Below are positions 17,411-26,631 of a DNA stretch of 64,000 nucleotides, one piece after another. Each line of letters starts with the position of its first letter. Position 1 is the stretch's first letter. The stretch spans positions 3,302,501 through 3,366,500 of the forward strand of contig NZ_CP032311.1 of assembly GCF_004803755.1 (NCBI RefSeq), in the 5' to 3' direction. Origin of the DNA: Pseudomonas sp. DG56-2 (GTDB taxonomy: Bacteria; Pseudomonadota; Gammaproteobacteria; Pseudomonadales; Pseudomonadaceae). A program made the translations under genes and the position numbers. Below the pieces are notes generated by a model. That model searched no databases and was not told the DNA's origin. It saw only the letters and a program-made list of their open reading frames with translations.

Positions 17411-17740
17411 ATGCGGGCTTATGGATTAACCCTTGCAGCGCTTTTCCTTGCCACGTTCTCCCTGGGTGCCCAGGCCAAGGCGCTGGCCAAGAATGATCGT
17501 TATGTGTGTAGTTGGGGATCGGATATAGCCGCGGGCGCGCAGCAATCGAAGCTATCAGGCGTAACCTTGTACTCGGCGCGCAAGCGGCTTCAGGTGCGCA
17601 AATTTCCCAAGCCGTGGATGCGCATGACCGCCATGGGTATCACCGAACAGACCTACAACAGCCAGTCACGGCTCAAGCCCGCCGCCATCAAGCAGACCTA
17701 CTATGAACAGTGTGTTCACCACGCGGTGGCACAGCGCTGA
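17411..17740 (+). CDS. periplasmic protein of unknown function
   Basis: A 109-residue protein with a typical signal peptide (about residues 1-22, ending AQA). The mature region has two cysteines (C33 in YVCSWG and one in YEQCVHH) that could form a disulfide. No domain is recognised; similar short proteins recur in pseudomonads. It is divergent from the cystathionine beta-synthase gene across about 260 bp. The ribosome site is weak (AGG about 8 bases upstream). Confidence 0.7.
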   Translation: MRAYGLTLAALFLATFSLGAQAKALAKNDRYVCSWGSDIAAGAQQSKLSGVTLYSARKRLQVRKFPKPWMRMTAMGITEQTYNSQSRLKPAAIKQTYYEQCVHHAVAQR

Positions 17741-17951
17741 ACGCTGGGCCCAGGTAGGGTGCCGGGCCCATCGGTTTTGGCCCATCGGCGCATCAATAGC
17801 GCTTCAGGGCACCCCGAAAATTGATCGTGCCGCTGCGCTGCGTGTGTTCAAATCATCGCCGGGCGTGAGCGGCAGCATCGATGCAGTGACCAATGCGTGA
17901 GCCTGCCCTCCTTCAACGGCAGGCAGGCTTGGCTTGCGCCAGGCACGTCAG

Positions 17952-18926
17952 TTAGCCAGCAAACAACTCGGCCATGCGCTTGAGCTTTTTCTTGTACTGC
18001 TGACGGGCTGCCAAGGCATCGTCCAGTGAAACTTCACGAAAGCGCGCCTTCTGATTGGGTTGCATCTGCCCGACCAGGTCCAGGTCCGCGCTGATCACCG
18101 TGCCGATCATGGCGTAACCGCCACCAGACACCGCGTCACGGTGCAGGATGATCGGTTCGAGCCCCGCCGGCACCTGGATCGAGCCGATGGGGTAACAGCT
18201 GTCGACGATGTTGGAAGGGTCCGACCCTGCCCCGAAAGGTTGTTCGCGGGCCTGAAAACTCAGGGCGCTGCCACCCTTGAAGCGATAGCCGATACGGTCA
18301 GCTTCCGAGCCAACCGTCCACGGCTCGGCGAAGAAGCTCGCCGCGGCAGCAGGTTGCAGGCGGTCGTAGTACAGCCCCGGCACCACCCGCAGTTCAACCT
18401 CACCGCCCAATGACTGGCGCAAGGCCATAGGCAGGCTGGCGCCAACCTTGCCCTTGCCGCTTGGAGCGCCTACCGGCAGTTCGTCTCCCGCTACCAGGCG
18501 TCGGCCGTTGAAACCACCCAGGCCGCCGAGGGTATAGGTGGAACGGCTGCCCAGCACTACAGGTACATCGATACCGCCTGCCACCGCCAGATACAGTCGC
18601 GCACCGACCTTGGGGTAGCTCAAGCGCAACACTTGACCGGCACGCACCTCAAAGGCGGTGTCCGGTGGCACCTGTACCTCGTCCAAAAGCGCAGCCATGT
18701 ACGCGCCGCTGAAGGCCACCAGGGCATCTTCGCTAAATTGCAGTTCCGGGCCGAGCAAGGTGCACTCCAGCGCCGCGGCGCCAGGCTCGTTGCCTACCAG
18801 CAGGTTGGCAGCCCGCAGGGCATATTGATCGAGCGCGCCGGAAGGCGGAATGCCCAGGTGGTAGTAGCCTTCACGGCCTAGATCCTGGACAGAGGTGGCC
18901 AGGCCAGGTTTGAGTACCTTGATCAT
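17952..18926 (-). CDS. pxpC: 5-oxoprolinase subunit C / carboxyltransferase subunit (KipA)
   Basis: A 324-residue KipA/AHS2 protein (VQDLGREGYYHLGIPPSGALD near the start, GGYAMIGTVISADLD near the end). With PxpB it forms either the ATP-dependent 5-oxoprolinase with PxpA or the carboxyltransferase unit of urea-carboxylase-like enzymes. It overlaps pxpB by four bases and is the last gene of a five-gene operon. The presence of biotin carboxylase and carrier genes in the same operon makes a biotin-dependent reaction plausible here. Confidence 0.9.
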   Translation of the reverse strand: MIKVLKPGLATSVQDLGREGYYHLGIPPSGALDQYALRAANLLVGNEPGAAALECTLLGPELQFSEDALVAFSGAYMAALLDEVQVPPDTAFEVRAGQVLRLSYPKVGARLYLAVAGGIDVPVVLGSRSTYTLGGLGGFNGRRLVAGDELPVGAPSGKGKVGASLPMALRQSLGGEVELRVVPGLYYDRLQPAAAASFFAEPWTVGSEADRIGYRFKGGSALSFQAREQPFGAGSDPSNIVDSCYPIGSIQVPAGLEPIILHRDAVSGGGYAMIGTVISADLDLVGQMQPNQKARFREVSLDDALAARQQYKKKLKRMAELFAG

Positions 18927-19795
18927 GCCAGCACCTCCTGCAACGACTTGGGATAGTTGACCGGGTCAGCGAGAAACGCATCCAGGGAAAACTCGACCGG
19001 CCGGATCCGTAGATCGAAAGTACCTGCGTCCACCTCCGCCACGGCCTGGTCATAGGCCTGGCGATCAATCGGTTTGAACTGGACGATGTCACCCGGACGG
19101 AAGAACACCATGTGCTCCTTGAGATATTCCAGGGTTTGCTGCGGGTCATAGATCGGCGCCGGGGTGACACCAAACATCTGGTACCCACCGGCACCGCGTA
19201 CCGAATAGATACAACCGAAGCAACCGCCATGCCCCAGGGTCAGCTTTGGCGTGTCGGTGCGTGGGCGCAGGTATTTGGGCACCTGGAGTTGACGCTCGCG
19301 TTCGACCATCTGGAACATGAACGGCAGGCCTGCAACGAAACCCACCATCGACACGAACCACGGCGCGCCACTGTGCGCGGCGACAAAGGCATCAACATCG
19401 GCCAGGCCGTTGATGCGAGCGGCGTACTCAAGATCGGTGGCGCTCGGGTCTTGATGGCGATCGCGAAAACGCATCAGGGTTTCATGGGTCCAGGGGTCGT
19501 TGTACAGCACCGGAATCTCGATAATCCGGGTTTGCAGGGTACGCTCGGCAACCGCCTTGACCTCAACGGTTTTAACCACGTCCAACAGTGTCTGTGGGTC
19601 GATCAGGTCCGGGTCGAAGCGGATCTGGAAAGAAGCGTTGGCCAGGCAAATATCCAGCACACCCTCAAGGTCGAGTTTCTCCAGCGCACGGGTAATGGCC
19701 ATGCCGACAAAGAATGCTTCCAGCGACATGCTTTCGCTGACCTCGGCGAACAGATGTTCGTCGGCACCAAAACTGTAGCGAATCGGACGGTTCAT
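18923..19795 (-). CDS. pxpB: 5-oxoprolinase subunit B / carboxyltransferase subunit (KipI)
   Basis: A 290-residue KipI/AHS1 protein with the family signatures GFVAGLPFM and GHGGCFGCIYSVRGAGGYQ, the latter close to the family's G-x-x-x-S-P/I-x-P region. It pairs with KipA. The protein is somewhat longer than the usual 220-240 residues because of an N-terminal extension of about 50 residues. The coupled overlaps with accC upstream (ATGA) and pxpC downstream indicate stoichiometric production. Substrate: 5-oxoproline or a related lactam/amide. Confidence 0.88.
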   Translation of the reverse strand: MNRPIRYSFGADEHLFAEVSESMSLEAFFVGMAITRALEKLDLEGVLDICLANASFQIRFDPDLIDPQTLLDVVKTVEVKAVAERTLQTRIIEIPVLYNDPWTHETLMRFRDRHQDPSATDLEYAARINGLADVDAFVAAHSGAPWFVSMVGFVAGLPFMFQMVERERQLQVPKYLRPRTDTPKLTLGHGGCFGCIYSVRGAGGYQMFGVTPAPIYDPQQTLEYLKEHMVFFRPGDIVQFKPIDRQAYDQAVAEVDAGTFDLRIRPVEFSLDAFLADPVNYPKSLQEVLA

Positions 19796-21174
19796 GACGC
19801 ATCTCCACAGCGATGCCGGGCCGGATCGGCCAGCCAGGTTTCCAGGGTGCCGGTATTGAATTGGGCGGTGATCAGCCAGGGCTGCTCCAGCAGTTGCCTA
19901 TGCAGTGCCAGGGTGTTGGCCATGCCGGTCAACGTGGTTTGCGCCAAGGCCGTGCGTGCCCGCTGCAGCGCCTGGGTACGATCATTGCCATGGACAATGA
20001 CTTTCGCCAGTAGCGAATCGTAGTACGCCGGCACTTTGTAGCCGCTGAACAGGTGACTGTCGACGCGAATGCCCTCCCCTTGGGGCCAGTGCAACGTCTC
20101 TACCTGACCAGGGCTGGGGAAGAAATCGCGCGTGGGGTCTTCGGCATTGACACGCATTTCTATGGCCGCGCCACGCAGAACAATATCGCTTTGCTGCAGG
20201 CCCAATGGTTCACCCGAGGCAATGCGCAACATGGCCTGAACCAGATCGATGCCAGTGATCATTTCGCTGATCGGATGCTCGACCTGAATGCGGGTGTTCA
20301 TCTCAATGAAGAAAAACTCGCCGCTGACATCGTCATACAGGTATTCAAGGGTGCCCGCCCCTCGATAGTTCAGGGCCTGGGCCAGTTTTACCGCGCTGGC
20401 GCACAGAGCCTCACGCTGCACGGTGCTGAGGACGGGTGACGGCGCTTCTTCGAAGATTTTCTGTCGGCGCCGCTGCAATGAACACTCACGCTCGAACAGG
20501 TGCACGGCGTGTTGGCCATCGCCCAACACTTGCACTTCTATATGCCGGGCCTGGCGAATGAATCGCTCCAGGTAAACACCGCCATTGCCGAATGCAGCCT
20601 GCGCTTCACCTCGTGCCTTGGCAAACTCGTGCTCGAACTCGGCCAGGTCGCGGGCCAGGCGAATACCGCGTCCGCCACCACCGGCACTGGCCTTGATCAA
20701 CAGCGGGAAGCCAACCTGAGCGGCAGCCTCTCGTGCGCTTGGCAGATCATGCAGCTCGCCTTCTGATCCGGGCACTACCGGTACCCCAGCCAGCATTGCC
20801 GTTCGGCGCGCAACCGCCTTGTCGCCCATCTGGCGAATCGTTTGCGCATCGGGGCCGACGAATATTGCACCACACGCTTGCACAGCTTGGGCAAAGTCGG
20901 CGTTCTCCGACAGGAAGCCATAGCCTGGGTGTACGGCATTCGCGCCGCTGGCCTTGAGGGCCGAGAGCACCGCCTCGGTGTTCAAATAGCTACGGTCAGC
21001 GCGTGCCGGGCCCAGTACCTGAACCTCATCGGCCAGTTGCGCTGCCATCGAGTCGACATCGGCTTCGCTGCAGGCTGCCACGGTCGGTATTCCCAGTGCC
21101 TTGGCGGCGCGGATGATACGCACGGCGATCTCGCCACGGTTGGCCACCAGCAGTTTGGTAATTGCCTGAGTCAT
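19792..21174 (-). CDS. biotin carboxylase
   Basis: A 460-residue ATP-grasp biotin carboxylase of the AccC type: N-terminal preATP-grasp (LLVANRGEIAVRIIRAAKALG), glycine-rich ATP loop (KASAGGGGRGIRLA) and the catalytic stretch FIEMNTRIQVEHPISEMITG. It carboxylates biotin on a carrier protein using bicarbonate and ATP. Its place between a small biotin carrier and pxpB marks it as a dedicated paralogue, not the housekeeping acetyl-CoA carboxylase subunit, which would be accompanied by a full-length accB. Hence no accC symbol is assigned. Confidence 0.9.
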   Translation of the reverse strand: MTQAITKLLVANRGEIAVRIIRAAKALGIPTVAACSEADVDSMAAQLADEVQVLGPARADRSYLNTEAVLSALKASGANAVHPGYGFLSENADFAQAVQACGAIFVGPDAQTIRQMGDKAVARRTAMLAGVPVVPGSEGELHDLPSAREAAAQVGFPLLIKASAGGGGRGIRLARDLAEFEHEFAKARGEAQAAFGNGGVYLERFIRQARHIEVQVLGDGQHAVHLFERECSLQRRRQKIFEEAPSPVLSTVQREALCASAVKLAQALNYRGAGTLEYLYDDVSGEFFFIEMNTRIQVEHPISEMITGIDLVQAMLRIASGEPLGLQQSDIVLRGAAIEMRVNAEDPTRDFFPSPGQVETLHWPQGEGIRVDSHLFSGYKVPAYYDSLLAKVIVHGNDRTQALQRARTALAQTTLTGMANTLALHRQLLEQPWLITAQFNTGTLETWLADPARHRCGDAS

Positions 21175-21183
21175 AAGGCCCCC

Positions 21184-21429
21184 TTACTCAACCTGAAGGG
21201 TGGCAATGACCTGGCCGGGCTCGACCGGATCGCCGTCTTCTACCTGGAAGTCGACAAGCCTGCCGCTGACGCCAGCCGTCAGTTCGGAAAACTGCTTCAT
21301 CACCTCGATCAAGCCAATGACGGTATCGGCATCGACATGGGCACCGGGCTCGACGAAGCAAGGCGACTCGGGGGTGGCTTTACGATAAAACGTCCCTGGG
21401 AGGGGGGTGACTACGGATTGCTCGGCCAT
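21184..21429 (-). CDS. short biotin carboxyl carrier protein
   Basis: An 81-residue biotinyl domain with the lysine in IEVMKQF (K45); the usual EAMKM motif is relaxed to EVMKQ. It lacks the N-terminal Pro/Ala linker region of housekeeping AccB (about 150 residues), so it is a minimal carrier. It lies nine bases upstream of the biotin carboxylase and presumably shuttles carboxybiotin to the PxpB/PxpC-type carboxyltransferase. Confidence 0.86.
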   Translation of the reverse strand: MAEQSVVTPLPGTFYRKATPESPCFVEPGAHVDADTVIGLIEVMKQFSELTAGVSGRLVDFQVEDGDPVEPGQVIATLQVE

Positions 21430-21519
21430 GACTGTTCCTTTTGAAATAGTTGTAGAAAGGCAGGCTGGAAAAAATCAGCAGGGGCATGCGCTGGAGCGCA
21501 GCGCCCAGGTATCAACGAC

Positions 21520-22275
21520 TCAGGGGGTTGCCACGCGAATTCCCGCAGCGTCGAGCGCCGCCCGCGTGGCCTGGACCAACGCCAGGGCTCCGGGGGTATC
21601 GCTGTGCAGGCAAATGGAGTCGAATTCAATGGCCAGGTCCTGGCCCTCCACCGTCATCACTTTGCCCTGCTGGCAGGCGCGCACCACGCGGGCTGCAACC
21701 TCCTCGGGATCGAGTGCCCGAACCTTGCGGGTGAAAACAATCGAACCGCTCAGGTCGTAGTCACGGTCGGCGTAGAACTCACGCACGGTTGGCTGACCCA
21801 GTTCCTGGGCCACGCGCCAGGTAGCCGAATTGGGCATGCAATACAACATCAGCGCCGGGTCCAACTGATGCAGGGTCTGCACAAAAAGCCGCGCGGCCTC
21901 CTCATCACGGGCCAGGTGCATGTACAGCGCGCCGTGAGGCTTGATGTGCTGCAAGTTCATGCCCTGAATGCGCGCCAGTTCGCGCAGGGCGCCAAGTTGA
22001 TAAAAGATATCGTCAACCAGTTCCTGCGCCGGGGCATTGATATGCCGACGGCCAAAACCGACCAGGTCACGGAAACCTGGATGGGCACCGACCGCCACCT
22101 GGAGTTGCTTGGCCTGCTCCAGCGTACGACGCATGGTGCCGGGATCGCCGGCATGAAAACCGGTAGCGATGTTGGCAGAGCTGATAAAAGCCATCAGCTC
22201 GCTGTCCACGCCATCACCGATGGTCCAGGGGCCAAAGCTTTCGCCCATGTCCGAATTGAAATCGACTGCGTGCAT
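21520..22275 (-). CDS. pxpA: 5-oxoprolinase subunit A (LamB/YcsF family)
   Basis: A 251-residue LamB/YcsF protein. Signatures are [31 protein letters not shown] and HIKPHGALY. It is the hydrolytic subunit that opens 5-oxoproline with PxpBC, at the expense of ATP. The ATG at 22275 has GGGAG about 9 bases upstream; an upstream TTG is less likely. It is first in the operon pxpA-accB-accC-pxpB-pxpC, divergent from a LysR regulator. Confidence 0.92.
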   Translation of the reverse strand: MHAVDFNSDMGESFGPWTIGDGVDSELMAFISSANIATGFHAGDPGTMRRTLEQAKQLQVAVGAHPGFRDLVGFGRRHINAPAQELVDDIFYQLGALRELARIQGMNLQHIKPHGALYMHLARDEEAARLFVQTLHQLDPALMLYCMPNSATWRVAQELGQPTVREFYADRDYDLSGSIVFTRKVRALDPEEVAARVVRACQQGKVMTVEGQDLAIEFDSICLHSDTPGALALVQATRAALDAAGIRVATP

Positions 22276-22348
22276 CAAGGGGTGCTCCCGTTCATTCGCT
22301 TGATGTTCGAACAGTAGAATTCCGCTTGCCCCTTGGGAAGATCTATTA

Positions 22349-22368
22349 TCAGATGGTGGGTATTCTGA
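22349..22368. promoter_or_regulatory. candidate LysR-type binding site
   Basis: Inverted repeat TCAGA-N10-TCTGA in the 117-bp gap between pxpA and the divergent lysR gene, 24 bases before the lysR start. LysR regulators usually bind T-N11-A type dyads in such positions and control both directions. Confidence 0.5.
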
Positions 22369-22392
22369 AAAACAGATACCTCAAGGTGCTGC

Positions 22393-23310
22393 ATGTCCCT
22401 CACATTGCGACAGGTTCGCTATTTCGTCGCCACCGCCGAGATCGGTCAGATTTCACAGGCGGCGCTTCACCTGAACATCTCCCAGTCGGCGGTGACCACC
22501 GCAATCAAAGAGCTCGAAGCCCTGCTTGGGGTGACCTTGTTCCTGCGCTCGGCGCAAGGCATGAGCCTGACCGACGCAGGCCGGCACTTTCTCAATCGTG
22601 CCTACGTGATTCAGCGCAGCGTCGAGGATGCCCTCAACAGCCCCCTGCCCGACTACCGCGCCAGTGGCCTTCTGCGTGTCGCTGCCAGCTACACAGTGAT
22701 TGGCTACTTTCTCCCCCATCACCTGCAGCGACTTGGGCATTGGCATCCGGACGTGACCATCGAGGTACATGAACAGGAGCGCCAGGCCATCGAACTGGGC
22801 TTGCTCGAACATCGCTATGACATGGCCGTGGTGCTGACTGCCAACCTCACCCACCCAGACATTGTCTCCGAAACGCTGTTCAACTCGGAACGCCGCCTGT
22901 GGCTCCCTGCCCACCATCCATTGTGCCAGCGCACTGCCGTGAGCCTGGCTGATGTCGCCCGTGAGCCGTACATCCTGCTGACTGTCGACGAGGCCGAGCA
23001 AAGCGCCATGCGCTACTGGGAACATGCCCGCCAGCAGCCGTCGGTCAGGGTGCGTACAAGCTCGGTGGAGGCCGTACGCAGCATGGTCGCCAATGGCAGT
23101 GGCGTCGCGATTCTCTCGGACCTGGTACATCGACCCTGGTCGCTCGAGGGTAAACGCATCGAGACCGTGGGCCTGAGCGATCCGGTCACACCGATGAGTG
23201 TCGGCCTGGCCTGGCACCGTGAGCGCACATTCACGCCAGCCATGCAGGCAGTGCGAGACTACTTTCACGAAGCCTTCCTGACCCCGCAACAATCGCTGAT
23301 GCGCAGATAG
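22393..23310 (+). CDS. LysR family transcriptional regulator
   Basis: A 305-residue LysR regulator. The helix-turn-helix is at about 18-40 (GQISQAALHLNISQSAVTTA), followed by a periplasmic-binding-protein-like effector domain from about 90 to 295. It is divergent from the pxp/biotin-carboxylase operon and is the obvious candidate activator for it, with 5-oxoproline or the true substrate as ligand by inference. It is cytoplasmic and of family-typical length. Confidence 0.92.
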   Translation: MSLTLRQVRYFVATAEIGQISQAALHLNISQSAVTTAIKELEALLGVTLFLRSAQGMSLTDAGRHFLNRAYVIQRSVEDALNSPLPDYRASGLLRVAASYTVIGYFLPHHLQRLGHWHPDVTIEVHEQERQAIELGLLEHRYDMAVVLTANLTHPDIVSETLFNSERRLWLPAHHPLCQRTAVSLADVAREPYILLTVDEAEQSAMRYWEHARQQPSVRVRTSSVEAVRSMVANGSGVAILSDLVHRPWSLEGKRIETVGLSDPVTPMSVGLAWHRERTFTPAMQAVRDYFHEAFLTPQQSLMRR

Positions 23311-23431
23311 GCCCGCGTGCCCTCACATTGGACAAGTGCACAAAGCCCACCATACTGTTTTTTCACTGCAAGCCAGCTTGCAGGCAGCACCCTGGATTCA
23401 TCAGCGCACTTCAGCGCAATAAGGAGTTCCC

Positions 23432-23764
23432 ATGGCAGGATGGTTTGAGTTGGGCACCAGCAGCGACGGTCAGTACCGCTTTGTGCTCAAGGCAGGTAAT
23501 GGCGAGACGATTCTTACCAGCGAGTTGTACAAGGCCAAGGCTTCTGCCGAAAGCGGCATCGCCTCGGTCCAGGCCAACAGTGGAACGGATGAACGCTACG
23601 AGAAGAAAGAGGCCAGTAATGGCAAATTTCACTTCAACCTCAAAGCAGCCAACCACCAGATCATCGGCAGCAGCCAGATGTATGCCAGTGCGCAATCACG
23701 CGATGCCGGCATTGCTTCGGTGAAAACCAACGGCAGCAGCAAGACCATCAAGGACAACACTTGA
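23432..23764 (+). CDS. YegP/DUF1508 family protein
   Basis: A 110-residue protein made of two tandem DUF1508 units, about 2-52 (FELGTSSDGQYRFVLKAGNG...AESGIASVQANS) and about 53-105 (YEKKEASNGKFHFNLKAANH...RDAGIASVKTNG). This matches the YegP fold. AAGGAG precedes the ATG. The protein is soluble and cytoplasmic; its function is unsettled, although relatives are induced by stress. It stands alone. Confidence 0.9.
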   Translation: MAGWFELGTSSDGQYRFVLKAGNGETILTSELYKAKASAESGIASVQANSGTDERYEKKEASNGKFHFNLKAANHQIIGSSQMYASAQSRDAGIASVKTNGSSKTIKDNT

Positions 23765-23996
23765 CCCAAGGCTTTGCAGGTGTGTGCCGGGCGCTGTAGG
23801 AAAACTGCGCCCAGCCACCCTTAGCCTCCAGCCTGCTTCACTGCAATTTGCCTTTGCGCAAGCCCGGGCCTTATAGTCGCGGTCGGCGTCTTCCACGCCA
23901 CCGTCCGCGGAAAGGGCAGCGCCCAGGACAGTACGCCAGAAATTCTTCTTACGACTCCCGGCCTGATAGCGGACAAGGCTTGCACAAGGAGCTCGT

Positions 23997-25238
23997 ATGC
24001 CTGCTCGACTGTCTTCACCGTCCCACGATGGACGCATCAATCTTGAACAACAGCGCAAGCGCGCCAAAGAACTGCTCCAACGCCTGCGTACAGGCACGGC
24101 GCCTGAGCATCTGGCGCAACTGGGTTCACGTTCATCGGCACCCCGCCTGGCCGATGCACAGTGGTTGATTGCCCGTGACCTGGGGTTCAGCAGTTGGCCC
24201 AAGCTCAAGGCCCACATCGACGCCATCGATTTCGCCGCACGCAACCCACAGTTCATCGCCGATGATGAGGCCCGCACACAGCACTGGCGCTGCGGCAACG
24301 ACATCCAGCACAGCTTGAATCTGGCTGGTTTTACCGGCTCGTTTCACATGTTCACCGACCCTTTGTGCATGGGCCCGGTTCGCGATCTGCCCCTTGAGCA
24401 ATACCAGGCCATGCGCATTGACTACATCAGCAAGGCCTACGCCCTCGAGCGCACGTTTGTGCAGCGCAAGATGCTCGATGAGTACGGCCAACTGCCGTTA
24501 CTTGAGGATTGCCCACGGGCGGTGCTCTGGTGCGAAGCGGATGCCTACGACCAACTGTTTCTGATACGCCTGCTTGCCAGCCTGGAACGCATGCCCCAGC
24601 GTCTGGAACTGATCCAGATCGACCATATGCCCGGTGTGCAACGATTCATCGGCATCGGCCAACTGGCGCCGGATGTACTTGCCTGGTTGTGGCCACAACG
24701 TCAACCCGTCACCCAACCCATGCTGCAACTGGCCCGACAAGCCTGGGTGGCCTACTGCGCACCCTCGCCAGAAACATGGGCGCAATTGGCACACCGCCGC
24801 GACTTGTGCCTGCCCCTGCTTGCACCGGCACTACTACGACAACTGCAGGAATTACCGGGATTGCACGATGGCTTGTCGCTGACTGAACGGTTGTCATTGC
24901 AGTTCATCAGCGAACAGGGTGAAGTGGCGTTTGCCCGCGTGTTTGCCGAACTGATGGGCAAACGAGAACCATTGCCGTACCTGGGCGACATGATGTTCCA
25001 TGCGATGTTACGGCCCCTGATAGATTCACCGACACCGTTAATCAGCGAAACACAGACAGATTTGGAGTGGACGCGACGAACGCTGCGCTTGACTGCCCTG
25101 GGTGAACGAGTGCTGGCAGGTGACGCCAACTGGCTGCAACAACAAGCCCCCGAGCGTTGGGTAGGCGGCGTGCGACTGCTGGCCGGACAAGGACATTGGG
25201 CGCTGGACAAAGAATTATGGCCAGTATGGCGCCCATAA
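23997..25238 (+). CDS. DUF1835 domain protein
   Basis: A 413-residue soluble protein. The first 85 residues form a helical region with an LGFSSWPKLKAHI segment, a motif also found in ankyrin-type and other stress proteins. From about 95 a DUF1835 domain follows (HQ..NLAGFTGSFHMFTDPLCMGPV), with a DUF3658-like C-terminal region. AAGGAG precedes the ATG. Function is unknown. It is followed by a tandem repeat array, so the 3' flank is variable in structure. Confidence 0.82.
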   Translation: MPARLSSPSHDGRINLEQQRKRAKELLQRLRTGTAPEHLAQLGSRSSAPRLADAQWLIARDLGFSSWPKLKAHIDAIDFAARNPQFIADDEARTQHWRCGNDIQHSLNLAGFTGSFHMFTDPLCMGPVRDLPLEQYQAMRIDYISKAYALERTFVQRKMLDEYGQLPLLEDCPRAVLWCEADAYDQLFLIRLLASLERMPQRLELIQIDHMPGVQRFIGIGQLAPDVLAWLWPQRQPVTQPMLQLARQAWVAYCAPSPETWAQLAHRRDLCLPLLAPALLRQLQELPGLHDGLSLTERLSLQFISEQGEVAFARVFAELMGKREPLPYLGDMMFHAMLRPLIDSPTPLISETQTDLEWTRRTLRLTALGERVLAGDANWLQQQAPERWVGGVRLLAGQGHWALDKELWPVWRP

Positions 25239-25262
25239 CCGGCTGCCACCCTGCCTGCTTCC

Positions 25263-25389
25263 GACCTGCTGTTGATCTGCTCTTGATCTGCTCTTGATCT
25301 GCTCTTGATCTGCTGTTGATCTGCTGTTGATCTGCTGTTGATCTGCTGTTGATCTGCTGTTGATCTGCTCTTGATCTTGATCTTGATCT
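25263..25389. repeat. 11-bp tandem repeat array
   Basis: Ten head-to-tail copies of an 11-bp unit GATCTGCTSTT (S is G or C), the first with one mismatch, followed by two GATCTT hexamers and GATCTA. Runs of the TGCTCTT and TGCTGTT variants are grouped, as expected from slippage expansion. The 33-bp frame period creates an artificial reading frame on the minus strand. It lies 25 bp after the DUF1835 gene. Confidence 0.93.
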
Positions 25390-25409
25390 ATCCGCCCCGT
25401 TAACCAGAA

Positions 25410-25645
25410 GGGCCGAGTGAAGGTGTTGCGAAAGGGCTAGCGCGTAGCGCCTTCGGCGAAGGCCGAAGTTGCGAATCGTAGTGTTGCTTGCAACACGTAG
25501 ATCGCAATGCCCTGTAGCGACATCGTAGCGAGGGTACCCGAAGCGCAGCGTAGGGCCCCTGGTGGGGCAAGCCCTTTGCTTACTTTGGGGCGACTGCCAA
25601 AGTAAGGCGCCGTAAGGGCGCAAAGGTGACTCAGCGCCACCAAAG
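25410..25645. repeat. long intergenic repeat arm related to the 1.4-2.5 kb repeats
   Basis: Shares CGAAGCGCAGCGTAGGGCC-like and GCGCCGTAAGGGCGCAAAGG followed by TGACTC with the right arm of the repeat at 1855-1963. Together with the CTGTTG-rich array before it, it resembles one half of the same element type: a short-repeat core plus one arm. It fills the 445-bp gap between the DUF1835 gene and fecR; no gene is seen in the gap. Confidence 0.7.
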
Positions 25646-25683
25646 CAAACGGATCAGCACACAATCAAAGGCCCGACCCCAGC

Positions 25684-26631
25684 TCAAGCCGAGGCTTGCC
25701 GAGCCACCAAAGTCACCCAGTAGCGACTGCGCGTTTGCACAGTCAACGGCAAACTCGCCGCCAACAAATCAAGAATCCGATCGGTATCATTGAGCTGAAA
25801 AGTACCAGTGACACTGAATGACTCCAGCGCCGGCTCCCAGCGCAAAACTCCCGGACGATAACGGGCAACTTCACGCAAAAACTGCCCCAGCGGCTGATTC
25901 TCGACACTCAACACACCATCGCGCCAATCAGGCAGATGCGGATCGAAACGGCCCATGGCACCACTGCCATCGGCGTACAACGTCAATTGATCACCGTATT
26001 GCAGGGTCAGCGCCATACCCTGTTCCGGACGTACCCGCACTGCACCTTGCACAACGGAAATACGACAACTGTCAGCATCGCGGCGTAGACAGACCTGTGC
26101 CTGGCCCGTCGCGACGCGCCCAAGACCAAAATCCACGTTGATCGCCTGCGCGCGACTGACGCTCAAGGCAATCTCACCTTCGATCAAACTCAGTCGATGC
26201 TGCGCCATGTCCAGATCCACAGCAGTGTCCGTATTCAACTGCAGCATGCTGCCATCAACCAGGCGCACACCCCGACGCTCGCCGACGGCAGTACGCAAAT
26301 CCGCTCGCCACGCTGCAAAGGGCAATTGTTGGCTGAGCACCCAACCGCCTGGCAGCAACACAGCCAAGGCCAGGCCACGCTTGAGCAAGGTGCGACGATT
26401 GCTTTGCGGGCGATCCAGGCTGGCCATTGCCAACGCTTGCGGCACGGCCTGAAAACGCTGGCGCAAGCCCTCGGCGCGCTGCCACACCTGCTCATGACGG
26501 GGATCGGCTGCACGCCAATGATCAAGCCGCTGCAGATCATCGGCACTTGCCCTTCCTGAATCGAGCAATGCCAGCCAACCGGCCGCGACCCGAGCCAGTT
26601 GCCGCGCCTCGGGGCTACTGGTGCGGTTCAT
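25684..26631 (-). CDS. FecR-type anti-sigma regulator
   Basis: A 315-residue FecR protein. The N-terminal cytoplasmic DUF4880 region (ARVAAGWLALLDSGRASADDLQRL) is followed by a single membrane segment near 85-105, then the periplasmic FecR domain (AVGERRGVRLVDGSMLQLNTDTAVDLD) and a C-terminal STN-contacting domain. It couples a TonB-dependent transducer to its ECF sigma factor. It overlaps the sigma gene by four bases. No receptor gene follows it, which is unusual because fecA-type genes normally lie directly downstream. Confidence 0.92.
   Translation of the reverse strand: MNRTSSPEARQLARVAAGWLALLDSGRASADDLQRLDHWRAADPRHEQVWQRAEGLRQRFQAVPQALAMASLDRPQSNRRTLLKRGLALAVLLPGGWVLSQQLPFAAWRADLRTAVGERRGVRLVDGSMLQLNTDTAVDLDMAQHRLSLIEGEIALSVSRAQAINVDFGLGRVATGQAQVCLRRDADSCRISVVQGAVRVRPEQGMALTLQYGDQLTLYADGSGAMGRFDPHLPDWRDGVLSVENQPLGQFLREVARYRPGVLRWEPALESFSVTGTFQLNDTDRILDLLAASLPLTVQTRSRYWVTLVARQASA

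Noticed and set aside
17703..17900. 65-codon plus-strand frame after the 17.4-kb gene
   Set aside because: Overlaps the end of the upstream gene, has no ribosome site or recognisable features.
25263..25389. CRISPR-like array
   Set aside because: Units of 11 bp without spacers and no cas genes; it is a simple tandem repeat.
25042..25623. A 193-codon minus-strand frame with repeated ADQQQINSRS
   Set aside because: The repetition is only the 11-bp array read in frame (33 bp period); the rest overlaps the DUF1835 gene antisense.
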